A DNA stretch of 64,000 bases from an uncultured Erythrobacter sp. GTDB taxonomy: Bacteria > Pseudomonadota > Alphaproteobacteria > Sphingomonadales > Sphingomonadaceae. The position numbers were made by a program, and so were the translations under genes. The notes under the pieces were generated by a model. The model saw nothing but the letters and a program-made list of their open reading frames with translations, did no database searches and had not been told where the DNA came from. Location of the stretch: positions 1,739,991 through 1,803,990 of the forward strand of contig CANKYK010000001.1 of the NCBI GenBank assembly GCA_947488155.1. Reading direction: 5' to 3'. Positions 25,823-35,613 of this stretch are shown here, one piece after another. Position 1 is the first letter of the stretch, and each line of letters starts with the position of its first letter.

Positions 25823-28063
25823 CTAGTTGATTGAGATAAAACCTTCTTGCCCAGTGCGATCTTGCCGCGGTGGCGGTGGCGGGGGATCCCGCCGGGGCCC
25901 GTCGCCCGGCACGCCTGGATCAGGCGGCAGGTTCTGCCCTGTGGCCTGCTCTAAAAAATCATCGCTCGCCGCTTGGGGCGGTTCTTCCACGCCACTTGGT
26001 TCAGCGCGCTCGCCCTCGATACCGAATGGCACGTCACTCTCTGCTTCGCGCCTTCCCGGCTCAATCAGATTGCCCTGCTCGTCGATGAAATAGTAATCGT
26101 CCGGATCACCATATAGGAACTCGTCATCGGGCTCGAGCTGCCATTCCGGCAGTTTCAGATCGGTATCAAACTTCTCAACCGGGCGATCCTTGACCGCATA
26201 GCGCATGTAAGCGGCAAACGCCTGTGCTGGGGCCCGCCCGCCTTGCAGGCCGGACACACGCTTTGCATCATCGCGGCCCATCCAAACGCCGGTGGTGACA
26301 CCGGAAGAAAAGCCGACGAACCAGCCGTCTTTGTTGGAACTGGTGGTGCCGGTCTTACCAGCAACGGGGCGGCCAATCTGCGCCGCGCGGCCTGTGCCAG
26401 TTGCCACCGCGCTTTGCAGCAGGTCCGTGATCCCAGCGGCCACGTAATCAGGCACCAAAGTCGTCTCGGTCGACTTCTCGTGCTTATAAATGACCTCGCC
26501 ATTGGCGCTGGTCACGCGCAATATGCCATAGGGTTCAATTGCTTTGCCGCGTGCGGAGACAGCCGCGAATGCGCGGGTCATATCAATCAGACGAACCTCG
26601 GACGAACCCAGCACCATTGAAGGGAAAGTAGAGATCGGCGTCGTGACCCCAAACCGGCGAGCCATTGACGCGACGGTGCCAAAGCCAACCTCATTGCCCA
26701 ATTGCGCCGCAACCGTATTGATCGAGAAGGCAAAGCTGGTTCGCAGGCTCGTCTCGCCCACATTGCGCCCACTGGAATTGCGCGGGGTCCATCCATCAAT
26801 CGTGACCGGCGTGTCGACCACGCGGTCATCCGGTGTGTAGCCAGCCTCTAGTGCAGCGAGATAGACGAACAATTTCCACGAGGAACCGGGCTGTCGCATG
26901 GCGTTGGTCGCGCGGTTGTAATTGCTTTCGACATAATCCGTGCCTCCAACCATCGCCAAGATCGCGCCGTCGCGGTCGAGGCTAACCAGGGCACCCTGCG
27001 AGCCGTCTGGCGTGTTTGCGTCAATCGACGCGGTCGCCGCGCGCTGCATGCCCACATCCAGCGTCGTCCAGACTTCAATCGGCTCATAAGTCTCCGGCAG
27101 CAACAGATCGAGCTGAGGCAGCGCCCAATCGGTGAAATAACGCACTGAGTTCTGCCCGCTCTGCTGACGCAAATTCACCGCGCTCACATCAACCGAGGCT
27201 TCTTCTGAGGTGATATAGCCCTGCTCATTCATTAGGCGCAGGACGGTTTGCGCACGGTCAACGGCGGCCTGAACATCCGCAGTCGGTGAATAGCGGCTCG
27301 GTGCCTTCACCAGGCCAGCAATGATCGAAGCCTCTGCCACGCTCAGCTCTTTGGCTGGGTGGCTGAAGAATTTGCGGCTCGCGCTGTCGATCCCATAAGC
27401 ACCGCCGCCAAAATAGACCTTGTTGAGATAAAGTTCGAGAATCTGTTCTTTCGAAAATTTCCATTCCAGCGCCATGGCCAGCACGGCCTCGCGCGCCTTA
27501 CGGTCAACAGTGCGATTGGAATTGAGAAACAGATTTCGCGCCAGCTGCTGGGTAATGGTGGAGGTGCCGCCCAGCCGCGCTCTCGACCCGGTAACACCTT
27601 CGACGATCGCCCCAGTCAGGCGGATCGGATCAATCCCGTAATGCGAATGATAGCGGCGATCCTCCACCGCGATCATGGCGTTGGTCATATTTTTCGGGAT
27701 CTCTTCATAGGCCAGCCATTCGCCGAAACTTGGCCCAAGCTCGACAATCTCTGTCCCATCGCGCGCCCGCACCAGAATGGTTTGCGCGTTTTGGGTTGCT
27801 TTCAACTGGTAGAAACTTGGTAGCTCACGCGCAGCAAATCCCACTGCAACAGTAAGGAAGATAACACCGAGCAGGGCGACGCCGCCGCCCCATAGGACAA
27901 TCCGCTTGAGCCATTTGCGAAACGCGGATGGAGGTTTTGCGTCTTTTGCCGACTTACCTTTGCGTTTGCTGCTTGTCCGTTTGGAACCGCCCGCACGCTC
28001 CGCGGCCGCGCGGCGGCTACCGCGCTTGCCCTTGTTTTGCAGTTGGTTTCCCCGTTTCGACAT
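25823..28063 (-). CDS. Class A penicillin-binding protein (PBP1-type)
   Basis: A 746-residue bifunctional peptidoglycan synthase. The first 50 residues are strongly basic and cytoplasmic. One membrane span lies at about 53-77. The glycosyltransferase domain holds EDRRYHSHYG with catalytic Glu134, GTSTITQQLARN, and KEQILELYLNKVYFGGGAYG. The transpeptidase domain has SxxK at Ser394 (QPGSSWK), a SIN motif and KTGTTSSNKDGWF. The acidic Pro-rich C-terminal tail after about residue 660 is unusual in length and probably disordered. It polymerises and cross-links the cell wall. Confidence 0.93.
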   Translation of the reverse strand: MSKRGNQLQNKGKRGSRRAAAERAGGSKRTSSKRKGKSAKDAKPPSAFRKWLKRIVLWGGGVALLGVIFLTVAVGFAARELPSFYQLKATQNAQTILVRARDGTEIVELGPSFGEWLAYEEIPKNMTNAMIAVEDRRYHSHYGIDPIRLTGAIVEGVTGSRARLGGTSTITQQLARNLFLNSNRTVDRKAREAVLAMALEWKFSKEQILELYLNKVYFGGGAYGIDSASRKFFSHPAKELSVAEASIIAGLVKAPSRYSPTADVQAAVDRAQTVLRLMNEQGYITSEEASVDVSAVNLRQQSGQNSVRYFTDWALPQLDLLLPETYEPIEVWTTLDVGMQRAATASIDANTPDGSQGALVSLDRDGAILAMVGGTDYVESNYNRATNAMRQPGSSWKLFVYLAALEAGYTPDDRVVDTPVTIDGWTPRNSSGRNVGETSLRTSFAFSINTVAAQLGNEVGFGTVASMARRFGVTTPISTFPSMVLGSSEVRLIDMTRAFAAVSARGKAIEPYGILRVTSANGEVIYKHEKSTETTLVPDYVAAGITDLLQSAVATGTGRAAQIGRPVAGKTGTTSSNKDGWFVGFSSGVTTGVWMGRDDAKRVSGLQGGRAPAQAFAAYMRYAVKDRPVEKFDTDLKLPEWQLEPDDEFLYGDPDDYYFIDEQGNLIEPGRREAESDVPFGIEGERAEPSGVEEPPQAASDDFLEQATGQNLPPDPGVPGDGPRRDPPPPPPRQDRTGQEGFISIN

Positions 28064-28191
28064 TACCGGCTTGGCCTATCCCTTTCGCGCCCAAAATCGC
28101 GCGTTTTAACCCGCGATTGACCTGCATGGTTCTGTCCTAACCCGGCGTGAACGGTAATCGCAATGTGGGCATCGTCCAAAACGGGTTATTG

Positions 28192-28608
28192 CTACTCAGA
28201 ACCAGCCTTATCCGACGCGAAATCGAGGCTAGCGGAATTGATGCAATAACGCAGGCCGCCTGCCTCTGGCGGTCCATCGGGAAAGACATGGCCCAAATGG
28301 CCACCGCATGCAGAACACAGCACCTCGGTGCGGATCATCCCGTGCGAAACATCACGCTTTTCCTCGACGGTTTCAGCATCTGTTGGCTTCGTAAACGCGG
28401 GCCAGCCGCATCCACTGTTGTACTTCGCGTCGCTTGCAAATAGCGCGGTGCCGCAGCCAGCACAGGTGTATTCACCCTCTTCGAAATGCTTGTCGTACTC
28501 GCCGGTGAAGGCCCGCTCTGTGCCCGCTTCGCGCAGCACGTGATATTGTTCTGGGGACAGCTTCTCGCGCCATTCGGCATCGCTGGTGGCTTTGGGGTCG
28601 GACTTCAT
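28192..28608 (-). CDS. msrB: Peptide-methionine (R)-S-oxide reductase
   Basis: A 138-residue MsrB that reduces the R-epimer of methionine sulfoxide. The structural zinc site is made by CAGC and CSAC. The motif [20 protein letters not shown] is followed by the catalytic Cys in RYCINSASL. It complements msrA at 13 kb. Length is typical and there is no signal peptide, so it is cytoplasmic. Confidence 0.95.
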   Translation of the reverse strand: MKSDPKATSDAEWREKLSPEQYHVLREAGTERAFTGEYDKHFEEGEYTCAGCGTALFASDAKYNSGCGWPAFTKPTDAETVEEKRDVSHGMIRTEVLCSACGGHLGHVFPDGPPEAGGLRYCINSASLDFASDKAGSE

Positions 28609-28757
28609 CTATTTTCTCCTCGAGCGCTGGCGGGACCATCCGGTCCCTTGGCTATCCTCGCTCAAACGATCAAAGGTCGCGTCGCTGCGGGTGGTCAGCC
28701 GGCCTTGCGGCCCTCAGGGCCGTGTGGTGCCGAATATAGGAGTAAGCGCGCGTTTTC

Positions 28758-29429
28758 CTACCCATCGACGAGGGCATAATGCGCTGGCGGCTTGATCACG
28801 TCCATTCGCTCAGTCAGCAGCGGGCGGAAGCTCGGGCGGCTCTTGAACACCGCGTACCATCCGCGCGTTTGCTCATGCCCGGTCCAGTCAATTCCGCCGA
28901 GATAGTCCGCAACCGAAATCTGCGCAGCGGCCGCAAGGTCTGCCATGCTCATGGTCGATCCGGCGAGCCACGGGCGGTTGTCGATCAGCCAATCCATATA
29001 ATCCAGATGGCCATGAGCGAGCTTCATCGCGACCCGCAAAACCTTAGAATCCGGTGGCTGCCGCAGCACAATGCGCTTCTTCATCCGCTCCGACAAAAGC
29101 GGCGCAGTGACATCGGCGTAGAAATTCTCATCAAACAAGGCGACCAGGCGGCGGATTTCCGCGCGGCCCGTTGCCGTGCCATTGATCATTGGCGCGGTGT
29201 CGACGGTTTCTTCAAAATATTCCGCAATCGCGCGGCTGTCGCTGATCACGATCTCGCGCTCTGCATCAACCAGAACGGGCGTCCGGCCAGCCGGATTGAG
29301 GTTGAAGAACATGTCAGAGGCCGCCCATGGGTCTTCGCGCACCAATTCATAGGCGATATTCTTCTCGCCCATCAGTAGCCGAACCTTACGGCTAAAGGGA
29401 CAGAGAGGGAATTGGTGAAGGCGGTACAT
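28758..29429 (-). CDS. Glutathione S-transferase family protein
   Basis: A 223-residue GST. The N-terminal thioredoxin-like domain carries the CPFSRKVRLL motif, reminiscent of CPxx GST/glutaredoxin-like active sites. AGRTPVLVDAEREIVISDSRAI gives the cis-Pro and the Asp/Ser of the glutathione site. The C-terminal half is the usual all-helical domain with STMSMADLAAAAQISVADYL. I place the start at the ATG of MYRLHQFPLC; an ATG five codons upstream (29444) is possible. The substrate cannot be told. Confidence 0.85.
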   Translation of the reverse strand: MYRLHQFPLCPFSRKVRLLMGEKNIAYELVREDPWAASDMFFNLNPAGRTPVLVDAEREIVISDSRAIAEYFEETVDTAPMINGTATGRAEIRRLVALFDENFYADVTAPLLSERMKKRIVLRQPPDSKVLRVAMKLAHGHLDYMDWLIDNRPWLAGSTMSMADLAAAAQISVADYLGGIDWTGHEQTRGWYAVFKSRPSFRPLLTERMDVIKPPAHYALVDG

Positions 29430-29534
29430 AGCGCAGAGATTCATGCCTCAGCGCAGGCCTCGCGTCCACTGGATTTCGCGTAAAGTCTTGTGAATCGAAC
29501 CCGCGGCCTGCATTCGCAAGCCGCTGTCCGCGCT

Positions 29535-29984
29535 TTAGCGCACGCGCGCCTCATCCAGCGCGCCTTTCATCCGCTCCGCCATATCGCGCAAAGCAGGCAG
29601 CATCAGCTCCAGTCCTTCGGCCATCCCGCTCATTGCATTCATGGCGCGGGGCAGTTCACTCGATAATTGCTCAGGCAGTTCGTCTGCCTCTGGCGCGAGG
29701 TCACGCACGCGGGCATCTGGATCAATGTCTGGCCCCTGGCCTCCGGTTGCCTTGTCCAAGGCCTCAGCCATCGGTCCGATCGGCAATTCCAAAACGGTGC
29801 CCAGCAATATCTCTGCCATAACAGCGGCCTGATCCTGAAACGCAGGGTCGGACAGTTTTTCCGACAATTGCGAAAGCGAACTTTCCGCGTCGCTTGGCGG
29901 GATATCTGCTGCATCCTGCGCAAAGGTGATGGACGGGGTGGCAAGTGCCAACACAGCAGCGGCGGCAATAGGCAAAGCGCGCAT
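29535..29984 (-). CDS. Secreted hypothetical protein
   Basis: A 149-residue protein. The ATG at 29984 is chosen for its excellent AGGAGG and because it opens a signal peptide (MRALPIAAAAVLALATPSIT, ending FAQD). The mature part is acidic and helical (SDAESSLSQLSEKLSDPAFQ) with a Pro/Asp-rich stretch in the middle. It resembles uncharacterised periplasmic proteins of sphingomonads; I know no function. It stands alone between the GST and another secreted unknown gene. Confidence 0.7.
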   Translation of the reverse strand: MRALPIAAAAVLALATPSITFAQDAADIPPSDAESSLSQLSEKLSDPAFQDQAAVMAEILLGTVLELPIGPMAEALDKATGGQGPDIDPDARVRDLAPEADELPEQLSSELPRAMNAMSGMAEGLELMLPALRDMAERMKGALDEARVR

Positions 29985-30078
29985 GGAAATTCCTCCTGAA
30001 ATTTTGGGTTGCCCATGCATTAGTTCATATTCAATGACTTGAACCTGAATGGAGGGACTGCACTGAGCCGGAAGCTTG

Positions 30079-30462
30079 CTAAACCCCAGAGGTTTCCAGC
30101 ATCAGCAAACAGGCAGGCATAACATCATTGAGATTGCCATTATTGATCAACGCCTGTGCTTCATTAGCCACCAATTCCGACACACCGTCGCGATTTAGCC
30201 CAGTCTCATCCATCAATCCCGCCAGCGCACGCACGAAGAATTCGCGCCCTCGCTCCGACATCGCGGGCCATTTTTGCGCATCTGCGTTGCCGCTTTCCTG
30301 GCCATAGGCGATTAGTGAAAATGCCGCTGAACACCGCACAATCGCGCGGTTTTCGCTGGAAAGGTCAGCAGCGCTGGACACTTCATCGGCGATAGGTGTG
30401 AGTGCAGCGCCAGGGCCAGCTTGCGCCAGCAGCAAAGCGGCGAACATTTGAAAAGAGCTCAT
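30079..30462 (-). CDS. Small secreted hypothetical protein
   Basis: A 127-residue protein with a hydrophobic start (MSSFQMFAALLLAQAGPGAA) that could be a signal peptide or short anchor. Two cysteines lie in IVRCSAAF and MPACLLM and may pair in the periplasm. The rest is helical. It is divergent from the VOC-family gene with 75 bases between the starts. The family is not recognised. Confidence 0.65.
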   Translation of the reverse strand: MSSFQMFAALLLAQAGPGAALTPIADEVSSAADLSSENRAIVRCSAAFSLIAYGQESGNADAQKWPAMSERGREFFVRALAGLMDETGLNRDGVSELVANEAQALINNGNLNDVMPACLLMLETSGV

Positions 30463-30537
30463 GTCAGTTGTCTATAGCAATCAATCTGAACGCCATGCTA
30501 CCAGCTCCGTGGGGATTCACAGAGGAGACAACCTACA

Positions 30538-30930
30538 ATGCTAAATCACATCATGATCGGTTCCAATGATATTGAACGGTCAAAAGCCTTCTACAGCAAG
30601 GTTCTCAGCGTGCTTGGTGCGGGCGAGCCAATGGCGCATGTCAACGATACCGGGCAAACGCGCCTGTTTTATATGCACGATGGCGACACATTCTCAATCA
30701 GTGAACCAATCAATGGCGAGCCCGCTCTGCCATCAAACGGTTTCACCGTTGGTTTTAAGTGCAATTCATTGGAGCAAGTGCAGGAATTGCATGATGTTGC
30801 GGTAGCGAATGGCGGCACCAGCATCGAGGACCCTCCCGGCCCGCGTGAAGGATCAATGGGAACGATGAACCTTTGTTACTTCACAGATCCAGACGGCCAC
30901 AAGGTCTGCGGCATTCACCGTCCTGGCTAA
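30538..30930 (+). CDS. VOC/glyoxalase-fold protein
   Basis: A 130-residue single-domain protein of the vicinal oxygen chelate superfamily: LNHIMIGSNDIERSKAFYSK at the N-terminus and NLCYFTDPDGHKVCGIHRP at the C-terminus. The two beta-alpha-beta-beta-beta modules and the length fit a dimeric glyoxalase/bleomycin-resistance-like protein. Which metal ligands are kept is uncertain. An AGGAGA precedes the ATG. The substrate is unknown. Confidence 0.88.
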   Translation: MLNHIMIGSNDIERSKAFYSKVLSVLGAGEPMAHVNDTGQTRLFYMHDGDTFSISEPINGEPALPSNGFTVGFKCNSLEQVQELHDVAVANGGTSIEDPPGPREGSMGTMNLCYFTDPDGHKVCGIHRPG

Positions 30931-31096
30931 ATAGCGGCGCGTTGAGGGAGAGGCGAGATCGATGGGGGCGCAACACAATGTTGCCGTCCGCGCCAATCGA
31001 GCCCTTCCAACGCGTCAACTTGGTTTAATGCTGTTGACGATAGCTTCACAGGGCGCTTTAGCGGCCCCACTAATAAATAATAACGGAAGGGTGAAG

Positions 31097-31816
31097 ATGA
31101 AGTTTGATACGCGATGGAGATCAATGTTGGCGGCGACGTCGTTGTCAATCGGGCTGGCGGCATGCAGCGGCGCAGACGATGCGACAGACGAAGCAGGAGA
31201 GGCACTTGATACAATAGCCGCTCAAGTTGAAGGCGCGGCAGATGAGCTGTCTGGCAGCGCCAATGCTCCCACGTTCGCTGATGGACCAGATGTGTGTTTC
31301 AAAGCTGCGGCAGAGAAGCTTGGAGCTGATGCAAAGGTTGCGGAAATCGCGTCGTTCTTTAGTGAAGGCCCGGATGTAGACCCAAGCGAAGACGAACCGA
31401 AAGGGCAGTTGCAAACGTGCACGGTCGATTATCAGGACCCTGAAGATCCGCGTAAATTGCTGAGCATGCGGATGGACTCGAGTACTGGCGAATTTCAAGA
31501 GCCACAGCAGGTCGAAATTTCAGTTAGCGGGAATGCTGCTGAGTTTAACCTAGACGATTATCTTGTAAAACTTTCCGATGTAAACACATCGGGGCTGGCA
31601 GCTAAACTAGAAGAACAAAAAGCCAAGCTGGACGAAGTCTATAGCACTCACGCATGGACAGGCGTTCGTCTGACTGAGCCTGGCGCATTCAGCGATGTTC
31701 ATTTGATCCGAGTCGATGTGGCTGGCCGCATCGAAGCAAATGACATCAAAGGGGATGGATATGCCGAGTTCTCAATCGATGGAACCAAAACAATCGGTAA
31801 CCGACTAGTCCCATGA
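31097..31816 (+). CDS. Lipoprotein of unknown function
   Basis: A 239-residue protein. The ATG at 31097 is chosen because GGAAGG precedes it and a lipoprotein signal follows (SMLAATSLSIGLAACSGADD, lipobox LAAC). The mature part starts with an acidic low-complexity stretch (ATDEAGEALDTIAAQ). A Cys pair follows in DVCFKAAAEK and LQTCTVDY. No known domain was recognised. The in-frame upstream start at 30962 would add a sequence with no coding character. Confidence 0.7.
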   Translation: MKFDTRWRSMLAATSLSIGLAACSGADDATDEAGEALDTIAAQVEGAADELSGSANAPTFADGPDVCFKAAAEKLGADAKVAEIASFFSEGPDVDPSEDEPKGQLQTCTVDYQDPEDPRKLLSMRMDSSTGEFQEPQQVEISVSGNAAEFNLDDYLVKLSDVNTSGLAAKLEEQKAKLDEVYSTHAWTGVRLTEPGAFSDVHLIRVDVAGRIEANDIKGDGYAEFSIDGTKTIGNRLVP

Positions 31817-31832
31817 TCCAAGCGGCTGTGAT

Positions 31833-32420
31833 TTAACGGCTCAGCTCAAAGACAGCGAATTCGGCGCGCCAGTTAGCTGCTGGTGCGCCGATTTGCTTTT
31901 CATTGGCGAAAAACCAGCCGCGCTCAATCCGCGCGCCCTTGGCCCGGGCCAATTCACGAAAATCATCAATCGTCACATGGTGGATGTTCTGCGTTTCATA
32001 CCAGCTTAGCGGCAGTGCACTGGTCACCGGCATACGGCCCCCAAACATCAGCGCCGCGCGGGTGCGCCAATGGGCAAAGTTGGGAAAGCTGACAAAGGCC
32101 TTTGTGCCGACCCGGAGCAACTCGTCGAGCATCCGATCAGGCCGCTCTGCCGTTTGCAAGGTTTGGCTGAGGATGGCGTAGTCGAACGCCTTATCCGGGT
32201 AATTGGCAAGATCGCGATCGGCATCGCCTTGGACCACGGAAAGTCCGCGCCCAACGCAGCGTTCCACCTGAGCTGGGTTAAGCTCAAGTCCCCGTGCATC
32301 AACGCCGAGTGTACTCTCCAGTTCCGCCATCAAAGCCCCGTCACCGCAGCCGATATCGAGCACTCGGCTGCCTTTCGCGACATGTGCGGCAATCGCGGCG
32401 AGATCAGGCCTGAGCGTCAT
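31833..32420 (-). CDS. metW: MetW, methionine biosynthesis protein
   Basis: A 195-residue methyltransferase-fold protein: [14 protein letters not shown] is the SAM-binding loop, then [17 protein letters not shown] and [15 protein letters not shown], typical of MetW. It overlaps the stop of metX by four bases (ATGA). In alpha- and gammaproteobacteria MetW is required with MetX for homoserine acylation activity. Confidence 0.93.
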   Translation of the reverse strand: MTLRPDLAAIAAHVAKGSRVLDIGCGDGALMAELESTLGVDARGLELNPAQVERCVGRGLSVVQGDADRDLANYPDKAFDYAILSQTLQTAERPDRMLDELLRVGTKAFVSFPNFAHWRTRAALMFGGRMPVTSALPLSWYETQNIHHVTIDDFRELARAKGARIERGWFFANEKQIGAPAANWRAEFAVFELSR

Positions 32421-33529
32421 TCGAGGAATCCCTGTACCACACGGTCGAGCGCCGCATGTTCGAGCAGAAAGCTGTCATGGCCATGCGGAGCGGAGAGCTC
32501 GACAAAGCTTACCTTAGCTCCTGCCGCGTTCAGCGCATGGACGATATGGCGGCTTTCCGCGGTGGGATAAAGCCAATCGGTGTCGAAGCTGACGAGGCAA
32601 AAGCGCGAGCTTGCGCCTGCAAAGGCATCCGCAAGTTTGCCGCTGCCCGGCGTGCTGGCAAACTCCTCCGCAAGATCGAAATAGTCCATCGCGCGGGTGA
32701 TATAGAGGTAGGAATTGGCATCAAACCGCTGCGTAAAGCCGCTGCCCTGATAACGCAGATAGCTCTCCACCTGAAAATCGGCATCGAAGCCGAAGCTCTT
32801 TGATGAGCGGTCTTGGAGGCGCCGACCAAACTTCGCCGTCAGCCCTTCTTCGGAAAGATAGGTGATATGCGCCGCCATCCGCGCCACGGCGAGGCCATTA
32901 TCAGGCGACGCATCGCTCGCATAATAATCGCCATCCTGCCAGGCTGGATCAGCCATAATCGCTTGGCGACCGACCTCGTGAAAGGCGATATTTTGCGCCG
33001 AATGCCGCGCGGTCGAGGCAATCACGAGCACGCGCTCGGCCCGGTCTGGCCAATTGGCGGCGAGGCTCAGCGCCTGCATCCCGCCCATTGATCCCCCTAC
33101 TACCGTATGAAGCCGATCAATCCCCAGGCCATCGAGCAAAGCGACCAGGCCGCGCACCATGTCCCGAATGGTGATGACAGGGAATTGCATAGCATAAGGC
33201 TTGCCATCTGGTCCTTCGCTCATCGGCCCGGTGGAGCCCATGCAGCTGCCGATGACATTGGCGCAAATGACATGAAACCGGTTGGTGTCGATCGGCTTAC
33301 CGGGGCCGACCATCCGCTCCCACCAGCCGGGCTTTCCGGTCACAGGATGCGGACTGGCGATATATTGGTCGCCCGTCAGCGCGTGGCAGATTAGTATCGC
33401 ATTGGATTTGTCCGGCGCAAGTTCGCCATAGCTTTCATAAGCGATCTCCACTTTGTTAAGCGCCTGTCCGCAATCGAGCGGCAGATCATTGGGGAGCGCA
33501 AAGCTCTTAGAGGTGGGTGGTGTAGCCAT
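32417..33529 (-). CDS. metX: Homoserine O-acyltransferase
   Basis: A 370-residue alpha/beta-hydrolase-fold enzyme that acylates L-homoserine in methionine synthesis. Motifs are [27 protein letters not shown], the nucleophile elbow [12 protein letters not shown], and the C-terminal acid/His region [14 protein letters not shown] and [11 protein letters not shown] chose the ATG at 33529; an upstream TTG at 33568 coincides with a TTGACA that could be a -35 box. In metX-metW operons the acyl donor may be succinyl-CoA. It is divergent from hisC. Confidence 0.92.
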   Translation of the reverse strand: MATPPTSKSFALPNDLPLDCGQALNKVEIAYESYGELAPDKSNAILICHALTGDQYIASPHPVTGKPGWWERMVGPGKPIDTNRFHVICANVIGSCMGSTGPMSEGPDGKPYAMQFPVITIRDMVRGLVALLDGLGIDRLHTVVGGSMGGMQALSLAANWPDRAERVLVIASTARHSAQNIAFHEVGRQAIMADPAWQDGDYYASDASPDNGLAVARMAAHITYLSEEGLTAKFGRRLQDRSSKSFGFDADFQVESYLRYQGSGFTQRFDANSYLYITRAMDYFDLAEEFASTPGSGKLADAFAGASSRFCLVSFDTDWLYPTAESRHIVHALNAAGAKVSFVELSAPHGHDSFLLEHAALDRVVQGFLE

Positions 33530-33598
33530 CGGGCTGCGGGGATTGGGCGAGCATGACGCGAGTGTCAATTGCGCTGTTTTTTATCGGCGAGAGCGGTT

Positions 33599-34714
33599 AT
33601 GCGCGCGGCTACTATGCCAATGCAACCTAAACTGAAGTCCTGGATCAATGAAATCCGCGCCTATGTGCCTGGCAAGTCCAAGGCCGACGATGGGCGTGAA
33701 TTGGTCAAACTGTCTGCTAATGAGAACCCTCTGGGATGCAGCAAGGCCGCGCTGGAGGCTTTGCGTGAACCCGGCCATCCAGAGCTTTATCCTGATCCAG
33801 GCGCGCTGCCGTTGGCAGATGCGATTAGCAACCTGCACGGTATTGACCCCGCTCAGATTGTGTGTGGTACCGGCTCTGGCGAGCTTCTGCATTGCGCGGT
33901 TCAGGCCTTTGCTGGACCAGGCGATGAAGTGCTTTTCTCAAAATACTCCTTTTCGCTGTATCCCCTGATTGCGCGCAAGGTTGGCGCGACGCCAGTGTTC
34001 GTCGAGGACGATGACTTTGTAGCGTCGGTCGACAACATCCTTGAGCGTGTCACCGACAAGACCAAGGTCGTCTTGCTCGACAATCCAAACAATCCCGGCG
34101 GTACAGCAATTGGTCGCAACGAAGTCCGGCGCCTGCATGCGGGCCTTCCGCCCAGCGTGTTGCTGGTGCTGGACCAAGCTTACGGTGAATATGTTGAGGA
34201 AGACATGCATGATGGCGGCCTGGAGCTGGCGGCAAGCGCAAACAATGTGCTGGTGACGCGAACCTTCTCCAAAGCCTATGGGCTCGCCGGTCTGCGGATT
34301 GGATGGGCCACCGGCGCACCCAATCTGATCGACGCGCTCAACCGTTTGCGCGGGGCATTCAACGTTTCGACGCAGGGGCAGAACGCTGCGATTGCGGCCT
34401 TGGCTGATCAACAATTCGTTGCCCACTCGCGGGAAGTGAATGCGGCGGGCCGTGCGAAACTGGCAGGCGCGATTGCCGCGCTTGGTAACCACGGCCTGCG
34501 GGCAATTCCAAGCCAGGCGAACTTCATGTTGGTCCTGTTTGAAGGCAATGTCAGCGCCGAGAGCGCTCTCAGGACTCTCAGCGAAGCAGGTTACGCCGTA
34601 CGCCACATGCCGGGCCAGGGCCTGCCCAATGCGCTACGCATCACGATAGGCCGCGAAGAGCATATGGAGCAGGTCGTCGCCACTCTGCGTGCGCTGTGCG
34701 GAGAGCCGACATGA
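33599..34714 (+). CDS. hisC: Histidinol-phosphate aminotransferase
   Basis: A 371-residue PLP enzyme, aminotransferase class I/II. Blocks include LSANENPLGCSKAALEAL, the nucleotide-like turn NPNNPGGTAI, and the PLP lysine in TRTFSKAYGLAGLRIGW. The C-terminal Arg site is NALRITIGREEHM. Starts at 33599 (after GAGAG), 33614 or 33620 are all possible. It overlaps tyrA by four bases, so in this setting it may also transaminate prephenate or aromatic substrates, as HisC does in many alphaproteobacteria. Confidence 0.9.
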   Translation: MRAATMPMQPKLKSWINEIRAYVPGKSKADDGRELVKLSANENPLGCSKAALEALREPGHPELYPDPGALPLADAISNLHGIDPAQIVCGTGSGELLHCAVQAFAGPGDEVLFSKYSFSLYPLIARKVGATPVFVEDDDFVASVDNILERVTDKTKVVLLDNPNNPGGTAIGRNEVRRLHAGLPPSVLLVLDQAYGEYVEEDMHDGGLELAASANNVLVTRTFSKAYGLAGLRIGWATGAPNLIDALNRLRGAFNVSTQGQNAAIAALADQQFVAHSREVNAAGRAKLAGAIAALGNHGLRAIPSQANFMLVLFEGNVSAESALRTLSEAGYAVRHMPGQGLPNALRITIGREEHMEQVVATLRALCGEPT

Positions 34715-35613
34715 CCATTCAGTCGGTCGCCGTCATCGGGCTTGGCCTGCTTGGCGGCTCCATCGGTCTCGCAGCCGGTGAACATGCGCCAGAGATCACG
34801 ACCTTCGGTTATGATGCGGACCCTGCTGTGCGCGACGCCGCTCGCAAGCGCGGCCTAACCAGCCAAGTTTGCGACAGCGCCGAAGACGCCGTGCGCGGCG
34901 CCGATCTCGTGATATTATGTGTCCCCGTCGGCGCGATGGCCAGCGCAGCAAGGGCTCTTGCTGGTGCGCTCAAGCCGGATGCGATCATCAGCGATGTTGG
35001 CTCCTCCAAGACCAGCGTTCTCGCTGATCTCGCCGCTACATTGCCCGGCCACACGATTATCCCCGCGCACCCTGTTGCCGGGACGGAGCAAAGCGGGCCG
35101 GAGGCTGGCTTCGCCTCGCTGTTCGCCAATCGCTGGTGCATCCTGACCCCTCATGATGGCGCGGATGCGGCTGCTCTGGAGGCTCTCAAGGGCTTTTGGA
35201 CAAAGCTGGGCGCACGTATCGAGATTATGGATGCCGAGCATCACGATCTGGTGCTGGCGGTGACCAGCCATATCCCGCACCTCATCGCCTTTACAATCGT
35301 AGGCACCGCCAGCGACCTAGAAGAGGTGACACGCGGCGAAGTGATCAAATACTCCGCTGGCGGTTTTCGCGATTTCACCAGGATTGCTGCTTCTGATCCA
35401 GTGATGTGGCGCGATGTGTTCTTGAACAACAAGGCCGCCGTGCTCGAAATGCTGGGCCGTTTCAGCGAAGACCTAACCGCATTGCAGCGCGCGATCCGAT
35501 CGGGTGACGGTGAAACGCTGGAGGAATTGTTCAGCCGAACGCGGACAATCCGGCGCAAGATTATCGAAGAAGGTCAGGACGATGAGAGTCCAGACTTTGG
35601 CCGGGATCATTAA
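34711..35613 (+). CDS. tyrA: Prephenate/arogenate dehydrogenase
   Basis: A 300-residue NAD(P)-dependent TyrA for tyrosine synthesis. The Rossmann motif is VIGLGLLGGSIGLA. DVGSSKTSV, HPVAGTEQSGPEAG and SHIPHLIAF, holding the catalytic His residues, are conserved. The start ATG overlaps the hisC stop. The last 53 bases overlap the convergent acyltransferase gene. Confidence 0.92.
   Translation: MTIQSVAVIGLGLLGGSIGLAAGEHAPEITTFGYDADPAVRDAARKRGLTSQVCDSAEDAVRGADLVILCVPVGAMASAARALAGALKPDAIISDVGSSKTSVLADLAATLPGHTIIPAHPVAGTEQSGPEAGFASLFANRWCILTPHDGADAAALEALKGFWTKLGARIEIMDAEHHDLVLAVTSHIPHLIAFTIVGTASDLEEVTRGEVIKYSAGGFRDFTRIAASDPVMWRDVFLNNKAAVLEMLGRFSEDLTALQRAIRSGDGETLEELFSRTRTIRRKIIEEGQDDESPDFGRDH

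Noticed and set aside
33530..33600. A SAM-II riboswitch upstream of metX, common in alphaproteobacteria.
   Set aside because: The space between metX and hisC is too short and none of the conserved SAM-II pseudoknot blocks is visible.
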